A stretch of DNA of 64,000 nt from Bacteroides caecimuris (GTDB taxonomy: Bacteria; Bacteroidota; Bacteroidia; Bacteroidales; Bacteroidaceae). The notes under the pieces were generated by a model. The model saw nothing but the letters and a program-made list of their open reading frames with translations. It had not been told where the DNA came from and ran no database searches. Shown in pieces: positions 57,231-64,000 of the stretch. The first letter of the stretch is position 1. Each line of letters opens with the position of its first letter. Both the position numbers and the translations under genes were made by a program. Location of the stretch: NCBI RefSeq assembly GCF_001688725.2, contig NZ_CP015401.2, positions 2,170,001-2,234,000 on the forward strand. The letters are read 5' to 3'.

Positions 57231-58307
57231 CTATCTTTTTCTTATTCTACATGTCACTATAACAGGATTCTCGTCATTATCAGTAGGCAAACCTAACTTT
57301 TCCACCTCTTCACCTTGCAGGACAGAACATATCATATCACCCCGAACGTATGAAGGCCATATATTTATCTTTTTTCCATCAATGAGTATCGAAATACCTC
57401 TGGCATCTACAGGAGAACTTACAATATTCCTATACATCAACTTCATTGATGACACATCCCACACATCATAATAGATTTTATTGTCATAATAAAATCTTAA
57501 GAAATAAAAATCTTCTGAGAGAAATCCGTAATCTCCCCATATATATGAGTCCCGTTCTTTTTTCCTTTTTATATCTGTGAAAATTTCAAACGGCAAAGCT
57601 AACTCCCCTTTATCTATATAAAACAAAGGATTAACATTCTCGTTATTTATTTGGCACAAGGTATCTGTATCCATAAAACAAGGATAGCCATTAAACACAT
57701 CAAAATCCCTCACTTCTACTATGTCTCTATAATTCATGACTTCCTTATTTCTTTTCCATATTTTTTTTACGACATTCCAATCTTTATTATAAAGTGTAAT
57801 ATCGCATTGTCTGTTGACTCCACTATATGCCACAAAACGGGAACTTTCAAGCATCTCTATTGACACAACAGAATCATTTGTATATTCCTTCAAAAAAGAG
57901 CCGTTATAATTATACGTTTTGATATTACCTCTTCTTTCAAGTACATACACCAACTTATCAGCACAATCGATACATACATCGTTCAATGATACATATTCTT
58001 CCGGTCCGTTCCCTTGCCTGCATATTCTTGATTCATATCTACCAGTTTCAATATTAAAAAAATAAAGAGTATTTATATCTCTAACAATTATTTTATCATC
58101 ACAGAATGCCACAATTTGGCAATCACTAAGCAATGACTCATCTGTAGTTTCTAGAGGAATCACACTGACATCTTCAAATATATCAATATTTTCAACTTTA
58201 GAATCGACCTCTATCGACTCTTTCAAAGGCAAACATGTCTCTTCGTCTAACTTCTTAGTACATGAGAAACACAATAAAAAGCTCAACGCTAAAACACTTG
58301 TTTTCAT
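57231..58307 (-). CDS. 6-bladed beta-propeller lipoprotein (BF3164-like)
   Basis: A 358-residue protein with a lipobox (LSFLLCFSCTKK, Cys about 16). Repeated propeller-blade segments include LSDCQIVAFCDDKIIVRDIN, FNIETGRYESRICRQGNGPE, VYVLERRGNIKTYNYNGSFL and DFDVFNGYPCFMDTDTLCQI. The RQGNGPEEY motif is the hallmark of the Bacteroides 6-bladed propeller lipoproteins, whose function is unknown. It overlaps the upstream CxxC protein by 4 bp (ATGA) and ends the NVEALA-linked transcript. The DNA is clearly more AT-rich than the RND operon next door. Confidence 0.85.
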   Translation of the reverse strand: MKTSVLALSFLLCFSCTKKLDEETCLPLKESIEVDSKVENIDIFEDVSVIPLETTDESLLSDCQIVAFCDDKIIVRDINTLYFFNIETGRYESRICRQGNGPEEYVSLNDVCIDCADKLVYVLERRGNIKTYNYNGSFLKEYTNDSVVSIEMLESSRFVAYSGVNRQCDITLYNKDWNVVKKIWKRNKEVMNYRDIVEVRDFDVFNGYPCFMDTDTLCQINNENVNPLFYIDKGELALPFEIFTDIKRKKERDSYIWGDYGFLSEDFYFLRFYYDNKIYYDVWDVSSMKLMYRNIVSSPVDARGISILIDGKKINIWPSYVRGDMICSVLQGEEVEKLGLPTDNDENPVIVTCRIRKR

Positions 58308-58762
58308 AATACACTATTAAAATATTTTTCCACAATACTAAACCCATCTTCATAAGGAGACTGATAATATATATCAGTAATTTTACCATTTCCAAGTTGT
58401 AGTATACAGGGATATATCTTTTTATCAGCCTCACCTATCACCAACAATTGGTTATTTTTATCTATAAAAGCATTATCCATATCTAATTTTAGACGGTTTC
58501 TTAGATTTTTCATAGACACAATATGCGTAAAGATAAATTTTATCTTTTTATTACTTTTATACCGACAATAAAAGTCTTCTGCATACGTTATACATCCAGA
58601 GCATCCTTGATGAGGGATTATTATAATAAAATCTATTTGTTCTAATTCTGAGTCACTCCACACAGAAGATACAAAAGTATTGTAGGATTCTTTCAAATCA
58701 TCTCCTTTGCAACCACACATCAGTATTATTGATAGTAATATTATACAATTTATTTTACACAT
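58304..58762 (-). CDS. Lipoprotein with CxxC motif, thioredoxin-like
   Basis: The 152-residue protein has a lipobox (LSIILMCGCKGD, Cys about 18). IDFIIIIPHQGCSGCITYAE (about 43-62) contains CSGC after a hydrophobic strand, the layout of a thioredoxin fold active site. The cis-proline region is plausibly KKIYPCILQL (about 117-126). It may act as a surface or periplasmic disulfide reductant/isomerase, but it is too divergent to name. It overlaps the DUF4221 gene by 13 bp and the propeller gene by 4 bp, so the three are translationally coupled. Confidence 0.75.
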   Translation of the reverse strand: MCKINCIILLSIILMCGCKGDDLKESYNTFVSSVWSDSELEQIDFIIIIPHQGCSGCITYAEDFYCRYKSNKKIKFIFTHIVSMKNLRNRLKLDMDNAFIDKNNQLLVIGEADKKIYPCILQLGNGKITDIYYQSPYEDGFSIVEKYFNSVL

Positions 58763-59856
58763 AATACAAACAATTTATATTTCAAAACATTTTCATCACT
58801 TTTTTGAGGAATATGCAATCCATGCTCATTTACAAAAATGGCATATCGACTATTCAAATTGGGTTTACCAATAAAAGTTTCTCCTATAATTTGAAATTTA
58901 TCATTCAAAATTACAACTGAAATTGCTTTTTGCCATCCTGGAATACCTTCATAATTGCTTTTTATTTCTGCTATTCTATAGTATACATTTCTATATTTAT
59001 CATACAATATTCTAGAATAGCTATGGTTTTCTACAAAATGCCTTATTTTCAAATCTGAATCTATAGGTATATCCTTAGATCGATTTAAATAATACGTAGC
59101 ATCAATCGATTGGCTTCCAGCATAATATTTATGCACTTCTTTTTCATTTCCAGAAATAGTATAAATATAATGTTCTGCAGGAAAACTTACCACATGCAAA
59201 TCTAATAATTCATTATAATCAGAATATATCCATCTATAAAGACCACCTCCCCAATTCTTTTTATAAACATCAGAATATGGTATATAATAATCAATATCCT
59301 CTGACTGCAAATTAAAAGTTGTCATTATTTTACGATTCATGCCATCCTCATCACTATATTCCCCAGCCATACTTCCCCAAAAAGTAACAATACCATTTTT
59401 TAAAACAATTGGTGATATTCTGTTAATTGGCAAAGGAGCATATTTTATTTTAGGAAACAGCTCAAATGAATTCAATATATTTCCTTTATCGTCATATATG
59501 ATTAGTTTTTTTTCATTATAATCAATAATTAAAATCGAATCACTATTTACCACTGTATATGAAGAGGGGAATGAAGATTGGATATTTATGGCATTTATCA
59601 AACTCCTTTTCTTATAATCATATATTAATATTCTTCTATTAGACAAGAAAGATAGTACTCCCAATTTATCATTATATTCTAAAGCTGTAAAAATATGAGA
59701 AGTAATAGAATCTAAAGGGAATTCAATGCTAAGACTATCAACTAGTTCATACTTCAAAGTACCAGAGTCCTCATAATAAGGATTCGCGTTCTCTCCATAT
59801 TCACTACACGAATATAAAGCGGATATAAAAAATAATATTATACACAGACATCTCAT
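58750..59856 (-). CDS. DUF4221 family lipoprotein
   Basis: A 368-residue lipoprotein (LFFISALYSCSEYG, Cys about 17). The body has propeller-like strands (LGVLSFLSNRRILIYDYKKR; SILIIDYNEKKLIIYDDKGN; RISPIVLKNGIVTFWGSMAG). This architecture is seen in Bacteroidales DUF4221 proteins, which recur next to NVEALA peptide genes; I recall that association but cannot verify it here. It is the first of three coupled lipoprotein genes, 109 bp downstream of the NVEALA gene and separated from it by an inverted repeat. Confidence 0.8.
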   Translation of the reverse strand: MRCLCIILFFISALYSCSEYGENANPYYEDSGTLKYELVDSLSIEFPLDSITSHIFTALEYNDKLGVLSFLSNRRILIYDYKKRSLINAINIQSSFPSSYTVVNSDSILIIDYNEKKLIIYDDKGNILNSFELFPKIKYAPLPINRISPIVLKNGIVTFWGSMAGEYSDEDGMNRKIMTTFNLQSEDIDYYIPYSDVYKKNWGGGLYRWIYSDYNELLDLHVVSFPAEHYIYTISGNEKEVHKYYAGSQSIDATYYLNRSKDIPIDSDLKIRHFVENHSYSRILYDKYRNVYYRIAEIKSNYEGIPGWQKAISVVILNDKFQIIGETFIGKPNLNSRYAIFVNEHGLHIPQKSDENVLKYKLFVLCVK

Positions 59857-59900
59857 AACGAATACTTTACAAATAACATTTACCTAACCGTTCCTGATTA

Positions 59901-59957
59901 GAGCCTATTCAAATTCCTCTAACATTCTTTAATATATCAAGTAATTCAAATAGGCTC
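59901..59957 (-). promoter_or_regulatory. Inverted repeat between the NVEALA peptide gene and the lipoprotein genes
   Basis: GAGCCTATTCAAATT (59901-59915) and AATTCAAATAGGCTC (59943-59957) form 15-nt arms with two mismatches and no T tail. It may act as a partial terminator or a processing hairpin that sets different levels for peptide and lipoproteins. A similar half-site (GCCTATTCAAATT) occurs upstream of pyrB near 1247. Confidence 0.45.
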
Positions 59958-59965
59958 AATACTAA

Positions 59966-60220
59966 TTAGTTAGGATATTCTCCTTTCACACAATCATGTA
60001 TCCAATACGAATTTTCACAAAAGTATACGGAACCATCAGTTGTACAATCTCCATTATTTTTATCTGTTTTACTGATACATCCTTCGCTACTGTCTGCCAA
60101 TGATTCGAGATCACTCAACATCAAATTAGATATTTTTTTACAGTCTTGTGATTTACAAATGTTATAAATAGCAATAATACTAAGTACTAATACAATACCA
60201 AATAAAGTTTTCTTTTTCAT
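59966..60220 (-). CDS. NVEALA family secreted peptide precursor
   Basis: The 84-residue protein begins with a basic stretch and hydrophobic helix (MKKKTLFGIVLVLSIIAIYN, about 1-20). The family motif follows in ISNLMLSDLESLADSSEGC (about 30-48, matching L-x-x-V/L-E-A/S-L-A). The remaining mature segment of about 38 residues has four cysteines and two tryptophan/tyrosine clusters (VYFCENSYWIHDCVKGEYPN). NVEALA proteins are small exported Bacteroides proteins of unknown role, with the conserved motif probably a processing or sorting signal. The paired cysteines suggest a disulfide-stabilised peptide, which fits the neighbouring CxxC protein. Confidence 0.8.
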   Translation of the reverse strand: MKKKTLFGIVLVLSIIAIYNICKSQDCKKISNLMLSDLESLADSSEGCISKTDKNNGDCTTDGSVYFCENSYWIHDCVKGEYPN

Positions 60221-60324
60221 TTTGTTTCTATTTTTGGTTCTAATTATTTTACTAACTTTTTATATATTCTCATATTTTTATTATATAATAGCATCTACTT
60301 CATTACATCCCCCTTTCTTTTTTA

Positions 60325-61977
60325 TCAATACTCATTTACTTTCACACTATAGTCGACTATTATTTTCTTTACATCTTCTCTCATTTCACGAATAGCTGTC
60401 GATTGCACTTTTGGTTCTTTCGTCAACACTATTTCAGCAGCATATTTTAATTTTTCAGGTTGCCGATATTGGGGCTCCGCATAAAGTTTCACCAACAGAT
60501 AATACGGATAAATCCGCCCCGGAAGCCGATGTGTAGAGCGAATCAGGTATTCTTCCGCTTTCTCATAATCTCCTAACGCTTGATAATTCTTGCCGATGAT
60601 ATTCAGAATCATAGGATCATTGCTATGCGCCATTGCTTCCTCCAATATCCTTGTCGAGTTATCATATTCTTTCAATTTATGAAGAGAATATCCGTATTCA
60701 AAAAGAAATGCCCCACGATTCGCTAATTCCGGGTATAACTTTCCGTAGTCTTCTTTAGCAGACTGATAAGCTCCTATATTATAGAGCATCTTACTACGAT
60801 ACCAATCCTTACATGCAGCATATTGATTGTTTCTCCAATAATACGTTCCCAATAGAGCCATCATCGAAATAAAAAGGAATAATATTACTTTAGAGCGCCC
60901 GATAGCACAAGCCGCCAACAGCAAATAAAATGTCACTGCAAATCCGGGAATCTGCATCGGATAAGAAGAAAAGGAAAATACCAAAAATGAAATTACTCCT
61001 CCACAAATACCTATTCTCCCTTCGCTACTCCCCTTCCAAAGACAAAATGCAATTACCAACGAGACAACCAATAAGAAAGGAATCCCATATTCCATCGCCA
61101 CTTGCAGATATTCATTAAATGCATACTCCGGACTACCTGCCACCAACTCTTCTGTCTCCGAAAATTCCCCATTTGCAAAATAGTTTTCTTGCGCTCTGCC
61201 ATAAGCTGAAACAAAGTTCCCTGTGCCATGTCCTATAACCGGACTTTCGGCAATTGCCATACTACTTATTTTCCACATGAACAAGCGTCCGTTGGCAGAA
61301 GTAGCTTTTAACTGAAAAAGAGCATAACCTGCCACTATGATCATAACGCTGCCTGCAATGCAAGCCAGTACTAGTCTTTTCTTATATTTTCGTCCAAACT
61401 CCTTTAATCTACTTCCCCATGAAACGCGCATTCCATATACCCATGTACCCGATATTGCGGCAGCAATCCATGCCGAACGGCTCATTCCGGCAGGCAGTAC
61501 ACAAAGAATCAACAGCATAACTCCTAATGCGATGTAATACTTTCCCTGTTCCGCCCATGTACGTCCTGTTTTTTCTTTCAAGCTTAGCCATTCATACAGG
61601 CAAAGCGGAAATATCATCGCCAAATATCCCGAATAAGGTCCCGGATTATAGAAAGAGCCTGTAAGTGCATATAAAGAGTGATTGGAAACAGCCAGGCCGT
61701 ATATCTGCCTCAATCCCCAGACAGCTTCCATTCCACCCAAGACAATCAATACCCATGTCACGATGGTTGGAAAAGACAAATGTTTTTTTCTATTCAGACA
61801 GAAGGATAATAGACAGCAAACGACGAAAACAAAAAGCATGCGTCCCAACCATAGTTTTTGATATGCCATTTCACCGACAGGAATATCATTCGAAGTAGCA
61901 AAAACTACTACGCTCAAGATTGCCGCAACTCCTGTAAGAGTTATCACATCCGCCATATTCTTCTGTGTCATCCGCAT
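60325..61977 (-). CDS. O-antigen ligase/polymerase (Wzy-like) family protein with C-terminal TPRs
   Basis: From the ATG at 61977 (a TTG nine bases upstream is unlikely) the protein has 550 residues. About 11-12 helices include a large periplasmic loop region with YALTGSFYNPGPYSGYLAMI and SPVIGHGTGNFVSAYGRAQE, which match the O-antigen ligase/Wzy_C family. The last 150 residues are soluble TPR repeats (GAYQSAKEDYGKLYPELANR, ILEEAMAHSNDPMILNIIGK, ALGDYEKAEEYLIRSTHRLP). Some relatives ligate glycans to proteins rather than lipid A. No glycan biosynthesis genes are present, so the partner is unknown. It lies 105 bp upstream of the NVEALA gene. Confidence 0.85.
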   Translation of the reverse strand: MRMTQKNMADVITLTGVAAILSVVVFATSNDIPVGEMAYQKLWLGRMLFVFVVCCLLSFCLNRKKHLSFPTIVTWVLIVLGGMEAVWGLRQIYGLAVSNHSLYALTGSFYNPGPYSGYLAMIFPLCLYEWLSLKEKTGRTWAEQGKYYIALGVMLLILCVLPAGMSRSAWIAAAISGTWVYGMRVSWGSRLKEFGRKYKKRLVLACIAGSVMIIVAGYALFQLKATSANGRLFMWKISSMAIAESPVIGHGTGNFVSAYGRAQENYFANGEFSETEELVAGSPEYAFNEYLQVAMEYGIPFLLVVSLVIAFCLWKGSSEGRIGICGGVISFLVFSFSSYPMQIPGFAVTFYLLLAACAIGRSKVILFLFISMMALLGTYYWRNNQYAACKDWYRSKMLYNIGAYQSAKEDYGKLYPELANRGAFLFEYGYSLHKLKEYDNSTRILEEAMAHSNDPMILNIIGKNYQALGDYEKAEEYLIRSTHRLPGRIYPYYLLVKLYAEPQYRQPEKLKYAAEIVLTKEPKVQSTAIREMREDVKKIIVDYSVKVNEY

Positions 61978-62001
61978 CAATTCCAACTTTATTTTCGTTC
62001 C

Positions 62002-62877
62002 TTATTTGATTTTCTGCATAATTCTGTCCCAACGGGGTTTCTCCGTAAATTTATCTTCCGAATACCAAATACGGGTAGCCTTACCTACAATGTATTCTTC
62101 AGGCAACATCCCCCAGTACCTTGAGTCCTGCGAATTTGCCATATGATCACCGGAAACAAAATAATAGTTCTTTTTAAAGCGATATTGGGTAATCACACTG
62201 TCTCCCAATACTATTTGTCCGTCTTTTATACGTAGCCTCTTCTTCTGTTCCCACCCTATCAATTGCCTGTACAAAAGGCAGTTCGTACGGTTCATCATTA
62301 CTATCTGACCTTTCTTGGGAATCGGCAAAGGTCCGAACTCGCGGATCGTCCAGCCCAGTTGTTTGTCATAAGGAAATGTACCTACCACAATGCCATGCTG
62401 TTCCGGATGCTTCAGATTCGCCAGATATTGCTGGGCATCGTAGTTTCCCAACTGTTCGTCACAACCACGTACTTTATAAAATCCCCCACGAATCTCCAAT
62501 GTATCCCCCGGCAAAGCAATACAACGCTTTACGTAATATTGCATTACATCCATCCGGACACTGTCCCAACGATTCATTTGATAAGGGAAATTAAAAACCA
62601 GTATATCATTTCTCTGGAAACTCCCCCATCCGGGCATCCGGTGGATAGTGACATCCTCATTATCCAAGGCTGCAAACACATCGAACAGGCGAGCCCCTTT
62701 TATCATCTTATTAACTAATATCCGGTCGCCATCCTTCAATGCCGGTTCCATAGAGTCCGAAGGTATCCTGAATGAAGTAAAGCAGAACAGTTGCATCAAG
62801 AACAGAATAACCACCATACAGAATATGAAGAAAGCCAGATTCTCCAATATCGCCTGAATTCTCTTTATCATGCTCAT
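62002..62877 (-). CDS. lepB: Signal peptidase I paralog
   Basis: A 291-residue membrane protease that removes signal peptides. One N-terminal membrane helix (AFFIFCMVVILFLMQLFCF, about 15-33) precedes the catalytic serine in RIPSDSMEPAL (Ser42) and the catalytic lysine in MQYYVKRCIALPGD (Lys117). The C-terminal block YFVSGDHMANSQDSRYWGML (about 245-264) is the conserved GDNRxxSxDSRxxG equivalent. Its location, coupled with 4-bp overlap to a glutaminase-like gene and next to a Wzy-like and NVEALA gene, is unusual for a housekeeping LepB, so it may be dedicated to this cluster. Confidence 0.9.
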   Translation of the reverse strand: MSMIKRIQAILENLAFFIFCMVVILFLMQLFCFTSFRIPSDSMEPALKDGDRILVNKMIKGARLFDVFAALDNEDVTIHRMPGWGSFQRNDILVFNFPYQMNRWDSVRMDVMQYYVKRCIALPGDTLEIRGGFYKVRGCDEQLGNYDAQQYLANLKHPEQHGIVVGTFPYDKQLGWTIREFGPLPIPKKGQIVMMNRTNCLLYRQLIGWEQKKRLRIKDGQIVLGDSVITQYRFKKNYYFVSGDHMANSQDSRYWGMLPEEYIVGKATRIWYSEDKFTEKPRWDRIMQKIK

Positions 62878-64000
62878 AAGTTTCCCTTTAATTGAATCAA
62901 TTTATAATAAGCTGCCAACCCCAACACACATTTCACACGTTCGTCATTTTCATCCAACAACCCGATGATAGGATATGTCTCTTTCTTCATCTTCTGTTGC
63001 AGATAATCCGCCCACACCTCCAATTGCTCCCAATGCATACCAGCATAATCAAAGTCCTGTTCCGCTTCTACAATAGCAGTTGTCATCATCAGCATATTGG
63101 CAGCCGCTTCTACGGCACAGTTTTCTAATCTCACCTGTTTACTGGCAACAGGATACAAGCCGATATCATACGGCGGGTATTTCTTGCTCCAATGAATATC
63201 TTCACAGTACTCGAATATGGGATCCAACAAACCTCTCATCCAGTCGGTACGATGAAAGAATAACAATGCCGGAAAACTCTTATAAGCTTCTCTGACATTA
63301 CCCAATGTATCGCCCAAACAAAAAAGCTTATTATCCGAAGATGATATAAATCTGTGAGAAGATATAAAATTACGATAAGCAGGAAGCATTTGTTCCGCCA
63401 ATGTCTTATCCCCCGCCTGAAACGCTTTGGTATTCCATCGGTTATCCAAAATATCACATTCCGCCTTAAGTTCCTTATATCTATTTCCTACGGATTTCAT
63501 TAATTCTTTTACCTCCCTTGTCCCATCACTATTCCAAAGAGGAGACAGAGCCTCGCCATCATATTGTAGCACCTGTCCTTCTTCATATCCGACAAGTAAT
63601 ACCCCACTACTATCCTTATCCCTTTCATTTCCCACGTACAGCTTTTGAGACAAGATGGCATGACCATCCATACATGAAAAGGTTGTTTCATCCGCTGCCA
63701 TAGCCAAATACAAGCTGTCGGACTTCACAAAACGCCAATCCTTATCGACCCAACTATCAATTTTCCTCTTGCCAAACATCCATTCCATATCCACGTCGAA
63801 CAAAACCTCCACCGCATGTTCCTTTCCGCTTTCCGTACGAACCTGATAGGTAAGAAAACCGACAGGCCAGCCTGTCAGATCCCACTTTTCCGACAAGGAA
63901 GGTGAGACAAAGTCAACCTGAAGATCCACCTCTCCACATTGGAAAATAAATTGAGTCTGCGTAGCTTGCACATCCATCTTTTTCAGAGTTGCAGGTTTCG
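62874..64000 (-). CDS. Glutaminase-family-like protein (DUF4965/DUF1793 region), partial at window edge
   Basis: The frame is open past the ATG at 63977 to the window edge, so the N terminus is missing. The visible 374 codons resemble Bacteroides glutaminase-like proteins: TQTQFIFQCGEVDLQVDFVS near the start, FPALLFFHRTDWMRGLLDPI and NAVEAAAN-type segments such as LENCAVEAAANMLMMTTAIV, then HWEQLEVWADYLQQ and VLGLAAYYKLIQL. The C terminus stops about 80-100 residues before the usual family end. The stop overlaps the lepB start by 4 bp (ATGA). It may be a divergent or truncated enzyme; catalytic residues could not be confirmed. Confidence 0.65.
   Translation of the reverse strand, partial: KPATLKKMDVQATQTQFIFQCGEVDLQVDFVSPSLSEKWDLTGWPVGFLTYQVRTESGKEHAVEVLFDVDMEWMFGKRKIDSWVDKDWRFVKSDSLYLAMAADETTFSCMDGHAILSQKLYVGNERDKDSSGVLLVGYEEGQVLQYDGEALSPLWNSDGTREVKELMKSVGNRYKELKAECDILDNRWNTKAFQAGDKTLAEQMLPAYRNFISSHRFISSSDNKLFCLGDTLGNVREAYKSFPALLFFHRTDWMRGLLDPIFEYCEDIHWSKKYPPYDIGLYPVASKQVRLENCAVEAAANMLMMTTAIVEAEQDFDYAGMHWEQLEVWADYLQQKMKKETYPIIGLLDENDERVKCVLGLAAYYKLIQLKGNL

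Overview
The window is chromosomal DNA from a gut Bacteroides (Bacteroidales, close to the B. thetaiotaomicron/ovatus/caccae group). This is inferred from four things: promoter boxes of the Bacteroides type (TTTG, 19 bp, TAnnTTTG), the lack of clear Shine-Dalgarno sites, families confined to this order (DUF4373, DUF4301, DUF4221, NVEALA peptides, BF3164-like propellers), and an atp operon that begins with atpD-atpC. No integrase, transposase, CRISPR array or rRNA was seen.

Layout. 0-1.2 kb: two small accessory genes (SH3-like DUF2693 and DUF4373). 1.3-5.6 kb: pyrBI, a flavin reductase, an outer-membrane barrel and glyA. 5.9-8 kb: fhs on the minus strand, then a 63-codon scar that joins the start of an aspartate/alanine antiporter to the end of an aspartate decarboxylase. 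8-13.7 kb: a secreted protein, a divergent epimerase/AraC pair, a candidate small RNA, and a Pif1-type helicase gene with a one-base frameshift in its Walker A motif. 13.7-21.2 kb: the complete F1Fo ATP synthase operon. 21.8-33.9 kb: housekeeping genes (purT, GNAT, acyltransferase, PagL-like deacylase, CAT-like enzyme, DUF4301, relA, MFS, panB, HAD phosphatase). 34-37.3 kb: an eroded stretch with a MATE transporter stub, a second unidentified remnant, an intact phosphoesterase/outer-membrane pair, and a fused, nonsense-bearing remnant of an NtrC-type regulator and its histidine kinase. 37.5-45 kb: uracil permease, K+/H+ antiporter, acyl-CoA ligase and a tandem pair of nagA paralogs. 45.1-45.8 kb: six tRNA genes (Gly-GCC x3, Leu-CAG x2, Leu-GAG) with a textbook promoter. 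45.8-57.1 kb: nspC, a quinone-reductase-like flavoprotein, and an RND efflux operon with one adaptor, one outer-membrane factor and two permeases. 57.2-64 kb: a visibly AT-richer block with an NVEALA peptide precursor, three translationally coupled lipoproteins, a Wzy/O-antigen-ligase-like protein with TPRs, a signal peptidase I paralog and a glutaminase-like protein running off the window.

How it fits together. One-carbon and nucleotide genes (glyA, fhs, purT, pyrBI) are scattered but complementary: GlyA and Fhs charge folate and PurT uses formate directly. The most unusual things are not classical genes. (a) Four short intergenic arrays with a 21-22 bp period sit at gene 3' ends, three of them between convergent genes. 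(b) Four long inverted repeats share a CACAGAnnACAC...GAnn template in which nn is TT or GG. (c) Several genes survive only as joined 5' and 3' ends after internal deletions. (d) The NVEALA/lipoprotein/LepB/Wzy block is the best candidate here for an undescribed secreted-peptide system.
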